This document shows, piece by piece, positions 39,818 to 52,005 of a stretch of DNA of 64,000 nt. Below the pieces are notes generated by a model. It made no database searches and had not been told where the DNA came from. It saw only the letters and a list, made by a program, of their open reading frames with translations. The DNA comes from Corallochytrium limacisporum (lineage: Eukaryota > Opisthokonta), in NCBI GenBank assembly GCA_002811645.1, contig PDIP01000003.1, positions 389,519-453,518 of the forward strand, written 5' to 3'. Made by a program: the position numbers and the translations under genes. How positions within the stretch are numbered: position 1 is the first letter of the stretch; each line of letters starts with the position of its first letter.

Positions 39818-41266
39818 ATGCCGGACGACGAATTCGACGTATTGGTCTTTGAAGACCACACTGGACAAATAGACGAGGCAACCATACAACAGAAGACGGA
39901 GAATGTTGTGGTCCTGAAGGCAAAAGACAGCAATATGGAAGAAGTAACCGTAATGACACAGGAACTGTCAGTTCAGGTCACTGCCAAGAACGCTGACGAA
40001 AAACCACTGGCCGAAGACGAGAAATATGAAGATGACGAGGACGATAAAAATGCCGAGACAGAAAACGATCCGGGTTCATCGAGTGAAGAGATGGACAATT
40101 ACACTGAGAATTCTGACACTGACGAGGAGGAGAACGAACCCGGGGACAGCGAAGAGGATGACGCAGCGATTGAACGAATGAAAGAGAATATTTCTGATAT
40201 TGGCAGTGATGACATCAATTGGGCTTACGATGCGTTGTCTTCAGATGAATCCTCAGTGTTTGATCCTGCTGAATATGGCCTGGATGAGGACTTGTACCCC
40301 GAACCTCTTGAAAATAGGAGAGCAAGAGGTCCCTTGCGACAAATGGACAAGGGCTCGCCAGCGATCAAGCAAGCGAAGCTGGACTTCTATGGCCGATCGC
40401 TAAATGAAGACAGTGCGGACGACGATTTCCCTTCCCTAGAATTCAGTGCGGCACATCAACACAGCAAGAAGCGGAAGAAGAAAGCCAAGAAGCAGCAAGC
40501 TCTCGCGGGCGAGAAGAAAAGCAAGAAGAAAATCCATATGGAAGAGGCGCGTCAGCAGCGAACCAAGAAGAAGGAACCTCATTTCAACATTGAAGAGGAA
40601 GCTAAAATGTTGTATGACTTCAAATTCAGTGACGATCCTTACACTGGCGTGCGCCCATTGATCAAGGAGCACAGGAACATGATGCGCCATCTAGTCGGGT
40701 TGCATGGTCTTAGCTGCAAGCCGATTGGGAAGGGCAAAAAGGCAGCATTGATTATCGAGCGTCCTCGAAACGAACGGTTTGATATTAACGAATTGGCAAT
40801 TGAAGAGTACATCGACAAGTGTAAAGCTCCTGCGAAGGCTATGAAGGAGCGAGGCAAGGACTACGATGGCATCCGAAAAAGTAAGAAAGGGAAGAAGACC
40901 AGCCACGGTTCGGGTAGCAAGAAGATGAAGCACAATTCCGTGTTAGTGGCGGCTCGGGCACCTTTGGAGAGTACATTCGTTAACAATGGAAGCACATCCG
41001 CTACGCAAGATGATGAGTCTACGTCTGTGGTGGTCACCGAAACGACGACCAAGAGTGGTTATTCCGTGTACATGCCTGCCAATCAGGACTCTGCATCAGT
41101 AAAGTTTGCAGAACACAAGTGGGAACACACGACTTCCGGCTTTGGCCGCAAGATGATGGAAAAGATGGGCTACACTGGTGGTGGTCTGGGCAAACGAGGT
41201 GACGGTATCCCTCAGGCCTTGGCTGTCGAGTCGCGCCATGGCCGAGGTGGCCTGGGTGCTCAGTGA
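39818..41266 (+). CDS. R3H and G-patch domain protein (SQS1/PFA1-like)
   Basis: 482 residues. A long acidic N-terminal region (residues ~60-130, Glu/Asp-rich with Ser) is followed by a Lys-rich segment (KKRKKKAKK, nuclear-localization-like). An R3H-type region follows (MRHLVGLHGLSCKPIGKGKK ... IIERPRNE), then a C-terminal G-patch: TSGFGRKMMEKMGYTGGGLG and GIPQALAVESRHGRGGLG. The R3H plus G-patch pair is the arrangement of yeast Sqs1/Pfa1, an activator of the DEAH helicase Prp43 in splicing and ribosome biogenesis; other G-patch proteins are possible. The ATG at 39818 starts MPDDEFDVLVFEDHTG, matching the acidic opening of such proteins. Confidence 0.75.
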   Translation: MPDDEFDVLVFEDHTGQIDEATIQQKTENVVVLKAKDSNMEEVTVMTQELSVQVTAKNADEKPLAEDEKYEDDEDDKNAETENDPGSSSEEMDNYTENSDTDEEENEPGDSEEDDAAIERMKENISDIGSDDINWAYDALSSDESSVFDPAEYGLDEDLYPEPLENRRARGPLRQMDKGSPAIKQAKLDFYGRSLNEDSADDDFPSLEFSAAHQHSKKRKKKAKKQQALAGEKKSKKKIHMEEARQQRTKKKEPHFNIEEEAKMLYDFKFSDDPYTGVRPLIKEHRNMMRHLVGLHGLSCKPIGKGKKAALIIERPRNERFDINELAIEEYIDKCKAPAKAMKERGKDYDGIRKSKKGKKTSHGSGSKKMKHNSVLVAARAPLESTFVNNGSTSATQDDESTSVVVTETTTKSGYSVYMPANQDSASVKFAEHKWEHTTSGFGRKMMEKMGYTGGGLGKRGDGIPQALAVESRHGRGGLGAQ

Positions 41267-43921
41267 AAATCAAAGAAGTATAGAATAGAACCACACCTAG
41301 TACAAGGATATTGTATCCGGACATCTTTATAGTGATTTGGCGTGCTCTTCAGGTGTTCATTTTGGTCGGAAGGGAAGCAACAGCGCCCATCAAATTGAAG
41401 GGTGGACAGTTGGTAGAGCTGAGTTACTCCTCGCAAATTGTTAAAGAGATCTCAGAAACAGTTCGTTGCAAATGTCCGCCATACGCAGAAAATCAACCAC
41501 GCGAACGTATCCAAGAGTACGTCAGAAACATTTGATTTACTTCTAGCGGGCAAAACATACATGCAAAGTATGACAAGTTTCACTGGAATAGTGTAATTAT
41601 GACCGACGACAGTCTCTTCGATCGCCCGTCGCAGAATGTACCTTGTCGACTACAGTACTCTGCTGTGAGGGAGGAATGAGTAAGCCATCTCTGCGGGTTT
41701 CAACAAATTCCATGACTGTGTGGGAAATGTGGTCACCGGAACGGTCCACATCTATAGTAAATGAATTGGGGGGACCATGGAATTAAAAAGCGAACTATAG
41801 ATGCAAAGAAGAATTTGAGGGGGGGGGGGGGCGGAGGGTATTTGAGAGTCCGGAGCTCTCAAATATCCCCATTGATTAGATGAGGAAGGGGTTCTCGTTG
41901 GGTCCGCCACCAACCAACAACAACTTTGAAGATAATGGAGGAGCGGTTGCCGAAAGTGAATGCTAAGCAGAGCGGTTCGTGTCCATTTCGATTCCGTCTT
42001 GTACTCACACAATCGATCGACTCGATGGGCTAATCTCTGCTTTGGGCTACACACTTGTTCGGAATTGTCTACTCTTAAACAGCTTGAGTGCTGCGTCTTC
42101 CCGTAGCGTTATACACATGAGTGTATGGTGTAGTGACGGCACGTCAGCGGCTGTATGACGGAACGTGGTCGTTCAGATCGCAGCTTCTGGTCGTCGCACT
42201 GAGTTGGAACTCACGCAGATGGCCAAAACAGTACCCAACACGATCATATGCCCTGGCAAAGTCCCCGAGGGACATATGCAGCCCAAGTCTTTGTTTATGG
42301 GCCCACCACTGAGATGGACAAGGAGCATTAAATCTCCACCATTGCTGACATAGTATACCGTATTACACGAGAATCGAGGCTTGTAGTGGGACCTGCAAAC
42401 AGCAGAAAATGATGAAGGAATGCAGTGACAGGCGAACGCGAATTGAGCATGAACATACGTCTACCAGTTCATCTTCAGTTGTCGTCATCTGTCCTCGAGC
42501 GGTACCATTGTTGTCATCCATTGTGGTTATTGAGAGAGTTACCGACTGTTCAAGTGGTGGCAGGACTGGTACAGCAATCATACTCTGACATTGGGAACAG
42601 ACGGGGAGCAGAAACATGCCATGAGGCGGAATGTACTTTACATCTTTGTCCGTCGGGCTAATGACTCTCGCGTCCGTTTTGTATCGCTGATGGGTCCATA
42701 CTTCTTTCGTATTCGCCCTCGCCTGCAGTGTTGTGGCAGAAGCCCATGCACCTGTAGGAGGGTAGGTGCGGAACTGCTTCGCAGGCCAACCCTTCGGTGG
42801 TGGCAAAAAGCCACACAGAAAATATACCTAGGACGTGACACCTAGGCTATTTGCCTACCGATACACCCTTGAATGCAAACCCGGCCTTGAAGCCAAAGTT
42901 CCCTCGGGTTTGAGGTAAGTGCAGGTTTACACTTTATCGCCTGTCAAATCGCACAATTCAGACTAAGCACTCATTTTGCATAGATCTTATTCGTCGAACG
43001 GGGACATGCTAGGCTACGAATGTTCTGGTTGTTACTGTCCCAGAACCCCAGAAACGGGGCAGGGGGATCAGAGTGATTTGAAGGCAGAACAGCGGACTAC
43101 GACGCGTGGAAGACTGCCTCACCACAACTTAAGTATTGGTGAAGAAGGGTATTGGGACCGAGATCGCTTTCAACCGCATGTAAAGAGGTCTGTCAGGATC
43201 GTATGCTTCATGTTGTCGGCTTTCACCGAATATGCGGTACAGAAGGGATGTGGACTGTCTGAGTACACTATCAAAATTCCAATATGATTATAGATCACAA
43301 AGGAGGAAGCACTAAGAATATTCGTACCATATTTTCAGTATACAACTAATTCCATTCTTTTGCGGTTGCTCCCCTGCTCTTGTGGGGTTATGCAGCCCCT
43401 CCCTCATCCGCCTGATTCCCTCTCAAGATCGGGTTTGTCCTCTAGTCTGGTCGCCCTCTGTCCTCAGGTTAGATGCGTTCTGGCTCCGAAAGTTGCGGAA
43501 CATTCACTATTGATGATGTCGAATCCCTTCCCTCTCTTCACCTCCGGGTGGATTTGGATGCATATATAAATGGATGAACAAGGGGGGAAAGGCCCTCACG
43601 ATAGACCTTCATTGTTGCACTGATACTCTTGCCATTCTCGTCTGTGTTAGTTAGTGACTGAATGTAAGCTTACAGGAATGAATTATATACAGATTCCTTC
43701 CATAATTTATCTCCCTGCGGGGTTCTGATAGCGATAAGAGCTTGCTCACTCGTAGTGGTATTTGGGACTGCAAAGTTCTGTAAAACGTAACACGTAACAA
43801 GGTAAAAGATGACTAGCGTTCACATATCCAATTCCACACCTACGTGCCAATTGTTCGGAACAAATCGGTCTTTAGGATCCGGCTAGGGTGTCTTCTTCGT
43901 TGAACATCACCCATAGGCCGA
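41267..43921. other. Gene-free region of 2.6 kb
   Basis: A G-run element lies at 41820-41835. Several short ORFs on both strands (for example 42363-42806 minus, which needs a TTG start, and 42165-42353 plus) have protein-like texture, but I cannot assign or splice them convincingly. Confidence 0.4.
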
Positions 43922-45274
43922 ATGATCACAAGAAAAGAATTGCTCTTTGCAGGGGTGGCGGCAGCTCGTCTGTGCTGCGCTCATGCAGAGGCCTTTATTG
44001 ACGAACTGACTTTCCGGGGCGTTGATTCGGAAGCGTTTCCAGCTGAGGAAGCCAGTGGTAGAACAGATATTCGTTATGGGACTTCATTTTTGCTACTTCG
44101 TGCAGATATAAACGGTCCTGAGGGCGAAGACTATTGCGGTTTAAACATTCCAGATGTCTCTGATCCTGAGCAACTGCCAGAGTCTTTTGCAGTGTGCCTT
44201 TCAGACACCAGTACTATTATTCCGCAGTGGGATATTAAACAAATTGCTCGTTGTATTGACAAGCTAGGTGCCTCAGTTGGTCTATTGGCTGTGGAATTGC
44301 CCGAGGAATATAAACTGGGGTTCGGCCGTGACTCTTCTTTACGCGCACCTGTCTACGGTGCAGCCGAGCAAGTCCACGTCCCAATTTTGCAGAACGTGTG
44401 CGGTGGAGTTAGCAATAGTGCCCAGCTAACAGGTACGGGTGATAATCTGGTTTTTGTGGATTGGCCGCCCGAGGAGGTCAACGCTACCGGAATCGACGGG
44501 GTACCTCTTTTAGCCGCTGCCATGACGGGCTTTATTTTGCTGGGTATGATTATTGTGTGGATCATTGCATATTGTATAAGGCGGTTCCGCAGGCTGTACA
44601 CACCAGAGACCATGCCCCCTACCTCAAACCAGGGGAAGCCCCTTCGGAAAGATCAAGTGGAGTCACTGCAAACATACACGTTTATGGAGATTCGGAAGGC
44701 AATGGCCGGTCATGATCCCGAGGCCAATCTCAATGTTCAGGTTGAAAACTTGTCCAATGTGAAAATGTTAGATGGAGATGACATCCCAACTATTGATGGA
44801 AACATTATAATTTTGTCATCCGTCAGCGCCGATGATCCTGAGGAGGATGAGATCCGGCATGAACACGGTTGTACTATATGTCTCGATATATTTGAAGACA
44901 AGCAGGAAATTCGTCGCCTGTACTGTGGCCACGTTTTCCACACGGGGTGCATAGATTCCTGGCTGTTGGAAAAGAAGAAGTATTGCCCCCTGTGTAAGTG
45001 TCATGCAATGGGTCCAACTGTTGAGGACGAAGAGACTCGAGCTCAAGAAGAAGCTGAGATCAGTTGGGCGATTGCGCAAGTAGAGGCCTTCCAACGGTCG
45101 AATCACCATCGTCGCAACCGTCGTGGGATTCGCTTCAACCTTCAACGAGGAAGAGAAAACGATGAACTACGCGCCACAAGCACTACAGTGCAGTCAGATG
45201 TCAGCAATGTCACTGGTATCAGTGACGATGTGGAGATGACTCCCATCCCACAGGGCAATGATCTAGTGGTGTGA
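43922..45274 (+). CDS. PA-TM-RING type E3 ubiquitin ligase (RNF13/RNF167-like)
   Basis: 450 residues. An N-terminal signal-like segment (LLFAGVAAARLCCAHAEA) is followed by a luminal domain of ~170 residues with four or more Cys and a PA-like layout. One membrane helix lies at ~194-218 (PLLAAAMTGFILLGMIIVWI), then a cytosolic RING-H2 domain: Cys317, Cys320, Cys335, His337, His340, Cys343, Cys355 and Cys358 (CTICLDIF ... YCGHVFHTGCIDSW ... CPLCK). The tail is basic then acidic/Ser-Thr-rich. Proteins of this plan ubiquitylate endosomal and lysosomal substrates. The PA identification is by architecture rather than clear sequence match. Confidence 0.8.
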   Translation: MITRKELLFAGVAAARLCCAHAEAFIDELTFRGVDSEAFPAEEASGRTDIRYGTSFLLLRADINGPEGEDYCGLNIPDVSDPEQLPESFAVCLSDTSTIIPQWDIKQIARCIDKLGASVGLLAVELPEEYKLGFGRDSSLRAPVYGAAEQVHVPILQNVCGGVSNSAQLTGTGDNLVFVDWPPEEVNATGIDGVPLLAAAMTGFILLGMIIVWIIAYCIRRFRRLYTPETMPPTSNQGKPLRKDQVESLQTYTFMEIRKAMAGHDPEANLNVQVENLSNVKMLDGDDIPTIDGNIIILSSVSADDPEEDEIRHEHGCTICLDIFEDKQEIRRLYCGHVFHTGCIDSWLLEKKKYCPLCKCHAMGPTVEDEETRAQEEAEISWAIAQVEAFQRSNHHRRNRRGIRFNLQRGRENDELRATSTTVQSDVSNVTGISDDVEMTPIPQGNDLVV

Positions 45275-45520
45275 AGCCATCCTGCCATCAAAATCTCGTA
45301 CATCTGTAACATCACATTTGGTTATATTGCCTACTCTTATACATGTTTAACCTACATACATCCATAATACACATAGTTATTTTCTGATCATAATCGATAC
45401 AAGATGGCTCTTGACCACTTCATCTCTCCTGACTACCTCCATTTTATTGATTTGTCATTGTCACTGCTATTACATATACGGCTATATCTAAAATGACTAT
45501 CCCATTCTTCACGATCTTGA

Positions 45521-45576
45521 TTCATCTATTGCACGGCTCTAAGCCCATCTTAATTCATCTATCGCACCGCTCTGAG
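45521..45576. repeat. Two-copy imperfect direct repeat, 33 bp period
   Basis: TTCATCTATTGCACGGCTCT at 45521 recurs as TTCATCTATCGCACCGCTCT at 45554 with 3 differences over the 23 bp core. Confidence 0.7.
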
Positions 45577-46226
45577 CTGGATTTGCTCACAGAGTATGAG
45601 ATTCCCTCAATATGTCGCAGTTGAGCTGTAAGAGTCGGCCTTCACTCGCAGACATGTCAAGAGTCCGGAAGATGATGACAACTTCTTCTTGTGAAGCCTT
45701 CCCTCCATAATTTAAGCATAAAACGAAGCCACTCTACAACTTCTTTCCCATTTGCGGAACACCATCCATGAAAAAGAGAATTGAAACAAGCGGAAATTCT
45801 ATGGTCTAGTTGATTGTTCGTGGGGAACTGATCCTTCTTCCGTTAAGTTCGGCAGTGCATATGGTGAAAGTTCAACTCTTGTTCCCCCCATCGACTGTAA
45901 GTAGGTTTCGTGAGCTATATTTGCAAACTGGCACCGATGCTTTCGCACCGGTAACATCTAAATGGTGTTCCTGACACTGCAAAAAGGAGCAGAATTACAG
46001 CGGGTGTCTAAGACGACAAAGTGACGTATCGTGCGCAAAGGCGCACAAAACCTTCTTTTTTGGGCAACCAATCAAGCTGTCCTTTTCTCAGTGGATAGGC
46101 ATATCATTCAGAGAGGGTGCGAGAGATGGTAACATCCGACATCGCCAATTTGGTTCCCTGTGAGTTTCCATAGTGAACAGTGAACTACAGTGCGAATTGT
46201 TGAAATCTATAAGTGCATGCGGCAAC

Positions 46227-46240
46227 TCCCCCCTGGGGGG
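46227..46240. repeat. Oligo(C)-T-oligo(G) inverted repeat
   Basis: Six C, T, six G in an otherwise mixed-sequence region; short member of the C/G tract family. Confidence 0.7.
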
Positions 46241-48021
46241 CGTACGCCGCCGTAGCATATCGAGGATGCAAATACACTCGTTCAAACTTTTACAAAGCAC
46301 GGGGTGAATTTTATTCACATGCTGTTTTCTCTACAGGACACATATATGCCGCACCATTTCGCAATACTTATTTAACTGTCATAGGACGCATGCTGGCGGC
46401 GGCAACGGCACCGGTAATAAACGGGTGCTGTGCGTGTCGCCTGGCCCGGTTTTGGTGGAATTCGCGATTGGAACTACACGCATCCCAGATCATGAGAAAC
46501 TGGCGCGTGAGTACTCATGTACTTTCCGTATACCGAGTTGGTGAAAGATAAAAATTCTATGCCGCACCTGGCGGCATCGTCTCATCCATCGACAATGTCT
46601 CCGGTCTGCCAAATTTAATACCCACGCACACAGTCTGATTAGACAATGAGGATCAGTCCACAGGGAGTGAAGCCAGTATTTGCACATATCATCATCATAC
46701 ATACGTTCCAATCCCCCGAAAGTTCGTAGTAAACCAGTCAGAAGACCGCAGTGATGGAAGTGACGACGACGATTGCTACATGCTTTAAAGGCAAGGCATA
46801 GTACGGTGCGAGTCAAAGTCGTATACGGGTAGTGAAGAGCATAGCTATCCATCTATTGTGGATGGAGGAGGACTCTAATGAGCCGCGTCCTGTCATCCTC
46901 CCTCGAGTCCAAATCTGTGTCAGCTCGTTGTGGAGTGTATTCGTACAGCCTGCATGGAATGAGACGAGACACAAGTGAGCGGATATACGACAATGTGTCG
47001 CTCAACACTTGACTTCGCTGTCCTTTGTATGCTACAACCAGTGTGGACATAAAGTAGGGGCAGTTTTGCTCTTGTGGAAGCGCAACCCAGCACATGTATG
47101 CCCAGTTACGCCTCAGAAGAATGGATTTTTCTTGGACAGAAGGGGTTCTTGGGTGTCCTCTGCACCTTGTCGGGGTTCGATTCAGTGGAAAACTAGCCAA
47201 AGATCTTGTGGTAGTTTCTCCCACTGGAGGGTTGCAAGTTTCCCCTCTTCCAGTTTCGGATAGGTTGGTAGCAGTCGCCCACTCTGGACCAAGCCAAGAC
47301 GCGGCTCGGGATCAAGTCCAAACCTTCCGCCTGTGAACTGAATAGCTGTCGCTTCAAATTTTGATACCCCTGTGGGTTTGGGCAATCCAACGGCTGGAAT
47401 TTCCCAGCACCTAGTTCTTTGCCGCATAGTTTATCCAACCATCAGCACTCACAAGTTGGTATACATACCCCGAACATTGGGTAGGTGGACCCGGAAGTAA
47501 GACATTTAGGAGAGTCTAAACAGATCAGAAACCTTGCACAATATTCTGAATGCTGCCGGTTTGCACTTTCGCTTCGGGAAAATTTCGTTAGTATTCAGAC
47601 TTGTGGGTGGGTCAACTGAAAGGCTGGGCTTTAGGAATGGAGGCACCGGAGTGCACTATTTCATCACCATTGCCTTGATTTCTTGATCACGTCGGCTCAT
47701 TCTGCTGCAGCCAGCCATAGTCTAACTATTACAGAGAGTTCGCTAAAAAGTTTCTTTCTGATACAGACAATTGGCACTCCTCTTCCTACGGGTAGGCCGG
47801 CACAGTCCCGCATACATAATTATAGGTTCTACTAACATGAAAGGTACTGCTTTCAAACTTCCCTTCATCGAAGAGAAGTGATCGGGCACTGCCCGCGTTT
47901 GCCTTGAATTTCTCTGATTGCTAGAGATGTTTGATTTGGCAGTCATACTTGCTCCTGCAGTATCTCTGACAAGAGTTTGTCGCATCAGCGCCTGATCGCG
48001 GACATCCCACTCCCTCCAGCG

Positions 48022-48040
48022 CCCCCCCCCGGGGGGGGGG
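48022..48040. repeat. Oligo(C)-oligo(G) inverted repeat
   Basis: Nine C directly followed by ten G, flanked by GCG and CAC. Confidence 0.8.
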
Positions 48041-49651
48041 CACGAGAGTCTCGTCTGTGCATTCTACAGTCCACCTTGTCCATTCCCTAGGCCGCAAGAC
48101 CCCCTGAAACCCGCACCATATGTATACTGTTGCGGGTCGTTTCGATCCGGGGTTGGTTTGGGACACATAGCTGGTGCCGCTGAAGACGACAGATCAAGCT
48201 GTGGGGTTCAAGCAACGATGGGCCGTGTGATGGACACGAACCCTAAGCGAACACAATCAGAGCTGGCTAATCTGCAAGTAGTGCAAAGCAGGAGGTGAAG
48301 CTCGGTATCTTCAGCATGCTCAATTATGAATTTGTGACGTGTCCTTCTGAAAAGTGCCACTTCCTCGTCTTAGAGAGGGCCCGGGGAGCGTTCGGGGCTG
48401 TGAAGAGCCCCCTGCGCAAATCTGTTTCTCTCGTGGTGTTTCTGCGGAATTCCCTTGATGGGCAATAGCAAAACTTTTGGACAGCATGCCGTCCACCGGA
48501 ACATATTCTTTACGGACGTGCCAAAAGGCCCGCGGCCACGATCTCACCCGATCACAGCTTGCACAGACATACACTCATCTGCGCCTTTCCAGACTCCGCA
48601 TGTCTCCGGCCACGGTCTCCGTTCTTGCACGCCGTAGCGGTGTTCCAACAGTGCGTCTTCGTACACAGTAATCGCATTGTCCTACCTGCACCATGGATGC
48701 TCTTGTACCTTCCCCTCTTGTCCCTAAAAAGTGGTGCTAGTAATGAATGGCCCTGAGTGAAGAATAACAGAGGGGGTTTACTACCCCAGAATGTAGCCTG
48801 TTTACTACAGCAGTGGTCGCATCTTTGGAATCGTCTTGGTGTCGTACTTGAAGAGCTTGTGCCTAGTCCCTGTGGCACGCCCAGGTGCACTGCTTTCATA
48901 TGGGGCGGGTCGGAAGATTGGGGTCCGAAAAGAGAAAATTTTTGCGACGTGTGTGTCCGTCCCGCTTTTTTGCGCGCGTACGAGCACAAGGATTCACTGA
49001 GTCGACACCGACGACCCCACAGTGAACACTGAATTGGGATAGGTCCTGTTCGTGGTAGCCTTGATTTCTTATTTTCAATGTACCGCCATTTTTGTCATAT
49101 TCGTACATATCTGACATGTCCGGTCGATCATGCATTGTCGGCGGGTTGGTGGGGGTGTGACGTGCGTGGCATTTTCTTTCGGTGCCCGCCTGGAACAATG
49201 CTGTTAGAAACCGGTGGATAGGTAGCGGAGGGAAGGGGGGAAGGCAGGACTGTGAATACGTGCAAATCTTGGATGTGTCCACCTCGTCCATCCATGCTTA
49301 TCAAAAATAACAAAAATGGAAATGGCTGTTTGTTATTTGCTCCAAAGACAATTCTTGTTATCGAGGATGCATTTGAAGCATTGGCTCATCTGATCTGTGG
49401 GTTTGAAAGGTACGCGAAGGAGTTGGCCTGATCTCTATGATAGACATTTGCCCTCTACACATAGTCATGTGACAATTCATTCACAACCAGGGAAGCAGAT
49501 ACAGGGATCAACTTTCAGGCATTGACATTTTATAAAGAATTTAATAGTCATGTACAACGCATAGATAGAGTATCTATTCGAAAACGCGGCCGCGCGGAAT
49601 ACATTGCCACGCCAGACAGTCCGGTAACTCCAGTGTACCCAGACAAGAACG

Positions 49652-51055
49652 ATGTCCTGGACACGGTTCCTCCTCACAATCATATTGGTCCTCGGCCTTG
49701 GCTTTGGTGTGGGTGCCAAGGATGCCTTTGTGACGATCCACTACGAAGGAACACCCAATGATGAAGACTATGTTCTTGCTATCCGGGTTATGTTTTCAAG
49801 CATCCAGAAGGTTGGTACAGAGGCCGATCTGGTTGTGATGACTGCTCCATCAGTCTCACAGGAGACTATTACTCTCTTTCAATCTGAGGGTATTAAGATC
49901 GTGCCTGTAGATAACATCGAGAATCCTTACAAGGAGATGGACGCCAACGCAGACAAATATCAGAAGCACTTCGAGTTCACGCTGAACAAACTTAAGGCCT
50001 GGACTCTCACAGAATACGATCGGATTGTGCAGCTGGATGCGGATAACGTCGTGGCCCACAACATAGATGAGCTCTTTTTGTGCGGTCACTTCTGTGCTTT
50101 ATTCATGCATCCCTACCTCTTTCACACGGGACTTTTCGTCCTGAAGCCTGACATGGCGGTGTACGAGGATATGGTCGCTAAACTGCCTTCCATGTACAGT
50201 CATGACGGTGCCGACCAGGGATTCCTAAATTCTTATTTCTCTGACATGGAGGATGCTCCTAGCTTTAATCCTGATCATGGCAAGAGCGAGGCACCTGTTC
50301 AGCGCCTGCCCATGGCGTACAATATGAACGCTTGGTACTTCTATGAAAGCCTCGGTTGGGAACACTATGCAATCGGTCGCTGGCGCGAAACGCCATACCT
50401 TGTGCTGGGTTTCCCTAGCCCAAAGCCGCTGAAGCCTTGGAACTGGTGGCCCTATCTCATGTTGCAAGAGCATTTCGTCTGGGCTGCTGCGCGTATGGAC
50501 ATTGTAGAGACAACGAACAATGAGCTGATTATGGTCGTTGTCGTAGTTGGACTAGTGCATGTCGGTCTGTTGCACCTACAGCGGGGCTGCTGGTCGCAGA
50601 ATCCTGCCTCCAACCCACGGAAGAATTTAGCGTGCAGGGGCCTCCATTCCAGATGGTTTGCAATTTTGGGACCCTACTGGGGCGGGTTTTTAGCCGCTCT
50701 GTTGACTGCCTTCCTCAGTACGTTCATGGCGGCCTCCATGGTGCCGCGACTGACGGTCGTCTACTATGCGATTCCCGCGTTCGCGGGCATCTGGGGGGTT
50801 TGCAGCTACTGGTTGCTGCAAGGTTATGCTTATGCCGTTGACAATCCTTATTTGAGCACCACATTTGCACTCCGTGGACCTCTTTTCAGCCAGGCTATGG
50901 TTCTTGTGGCTTGCATGGTGCCCATTTACACCTCTCCTGCAACCAAAGTTTTCACGGTGCTGCTTGCTGTAGTAACGTGGATCATATCTTTTGCGTTCTA
51001 CTTCATTAGCAGCACAGAACGTCCCAAGTATTACGAGCTTCCAGGTCCATTGTAA
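49652..51055 (+). CDS. GT8 glycosyltransferase with C-terminal membrane helices (IPUT1/PGSIP6-like)
   Basis: 467 residues. N-terminal signal/anchor (FLLTIILVLGLGFGVGA), then a GT8 catalytic domain at ~25-285: AFVTIHYEGTPNDEDYVLAI, EYDRIVQLDADNVVAHNIDE with the metal-binding Asp129-x-Asp131, FHTGLFVLKP, HDGADQGFLNSYFSDME, and a KPLKPWNWW block near 258-266. At least five membrane helices fill the last ~175 residues. GT8 plus a multi-pass C terminus is the plan of plant PGSIP6/IPUT1, which transfers glucuronic acid from UDP-GlcA to inositol phosphorylceramide. By analogy the substrate could be a sphingolipid in the Golgi; this is inference. It differs from glycogenin, which lacks membrane helices. 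Confidence 0.75.
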   Translation: MSWTRFLLTIILVLGLGFGVGAKDAFVTIHYEGTPNDEDYVLAIRVMFSSIQKVGTEADLVVMTAPSVSQETITLFQSEGIKIVPVDNIENPYKEMDANADKYQKHFEFTLNKLKAWTLTEYDRIVQLDADNVVAHNIDELFLCGHFCALFMHPYLFHTGLFVLKPDMAVYEDMVAKLPSMYSHDGADQGFLNSYFSDMEDAPSFNPDHGKSEAPVQRLPMAYNMNAWYFYESLGWEHYAIGRWRETPYLVLGFPSPKPLKPWNWWPYLMLQEHFVWAAARMDIVETTNNELIMVVVVVGLVHVGLLHLQRGCWSQNPASNPRKNLACRGLHSRWFAILGPYWGGFLAALLTAFLSTFMAASMVPRLTVVYYAIPAFAGIWGVCSYWLLQGYAYAVDNPYLSTTFALRGPLFSQAMVLVACMVPIYTSPATKVFTVLLAVVTWIISFAFYFISSTERPKYYELPGPL

Positions 51056-51983
51056 GCAAAGTAATACATACAGCGAATCTCATAGGTAGTCCATATAGGT
51101 ATAGTAAACACATTCATCAAGTTAAGTTCCTAGAATGCGATCATTCCACGTAGTTGTCCAAGTTTGCAAGATCCACAGGTGCGGGCCGGAGAAATTGATC
51201 AATGTAAATGATATACGGACTATCATAATGTTGTTGAAATGGCGTCCTCTCGGAAGCCCGTATTATTGATTTGATGCCCGGGGGCTTCGCATAAGCCGGC
51301 GGACAACACCGGCCAACAACATCCCGCTCAGCCTCCAGGGTGATCTAGTATTCAATGAACAAGGGCCTCTATCTGCTGCAAAGCACGATCACTCATGCCA
51401 AGTCCAACCGTTTAAGCATGTCATCAATGGACGAGACCCCAGGAGTGTATCGACACCTAGTGCTGGCGGACGACCCACACGCAACCAGGGCAGCACATTG
51501 GCCCCTGACCTCTCCGGTGTATGAGTTTTTGTGCTCTTAGCGCCTGGTTTACTGCTAGGTGGGCGCTGGGTCACGCCTCACTCAACGGCGTCGGTGGCTG
51601 TAGTAACCCAATGTCCCGCCCGGTCACCCAAGTCTCCGGGAAGAGCCCTTTACCTTACCTGCTGCAGGGAGAAGCGGAACAGCAACCATGAAAAGGACGA
51701 CTGTCCGAAGACTGGAAGCAAGAGGAAACCTGCAGAATGTCTCGTGGTGGTGCGGATGCTGATGGCGGGGCTCGGGAGTATGGATGGATAGGTGGGGTCG
51801 ACGGAGTTTAGAACCGGACAGATAAAGGAGGAGGACCGAGGAACCTCGGGGCCCCGAGCAGAGAAAAAAAATAAAGGTTCTGCCCGCGAGCCCGGAGGGA
51901 GGAGAGCCAGGCGTCCCGTGCGTGAAGAGAGTGTGCTGCATGCTCTCTCTTTTTCTCTATTTTTTTGCTCACTTACCTGCTGC

Positions 51984-52005
51984 ACCCCTCCCCCCCCGGG
52001 GAGGG
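51984..52005. repeat. C/G inverted repeat with CTC/GAG arms
   Basis: CCCTCCCC...GGGGAGGG arms, so complementarity extends beyond plain homopolymer. Confidence 0.75.

Larger units (their letters stand above)
45275..49651. other. Gene-free region of 4.4 kb
   Basis: AT-rich at 45290-45500, a two-copy 33 bp-period repeat at 45521, C/G hairpins at 46227 and 48022. A pair of in-frame minus-strand ORFs (47224-46490) is separated by a single TAG but carries no recognised domain. No gene is supported. Confidence 0.45.

Noticed and set aside
41311-41535. 74-codon ORF just after the G-patch gene.
   Set aside because: Plausible texture but too short, with no family match or start context; likely 3' UTR.
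42363-42806. 147-codon minus-strand frame with protein-like texture and a CxxC pair.
   Set aside because: It starts at TTG, has no ATG in a sensible place, no family match and no clean splice solution.
46490-47224. Two in-frame minus-strand ORFs (47224-46853 and 46852-46490) separated by one TAG, possibly a readthrough or recoded gene.
   Set aside because: No recognisable domain or promoter motif, and composition varies along it. The alignment of two chance ORFs around one stop is not enough support.
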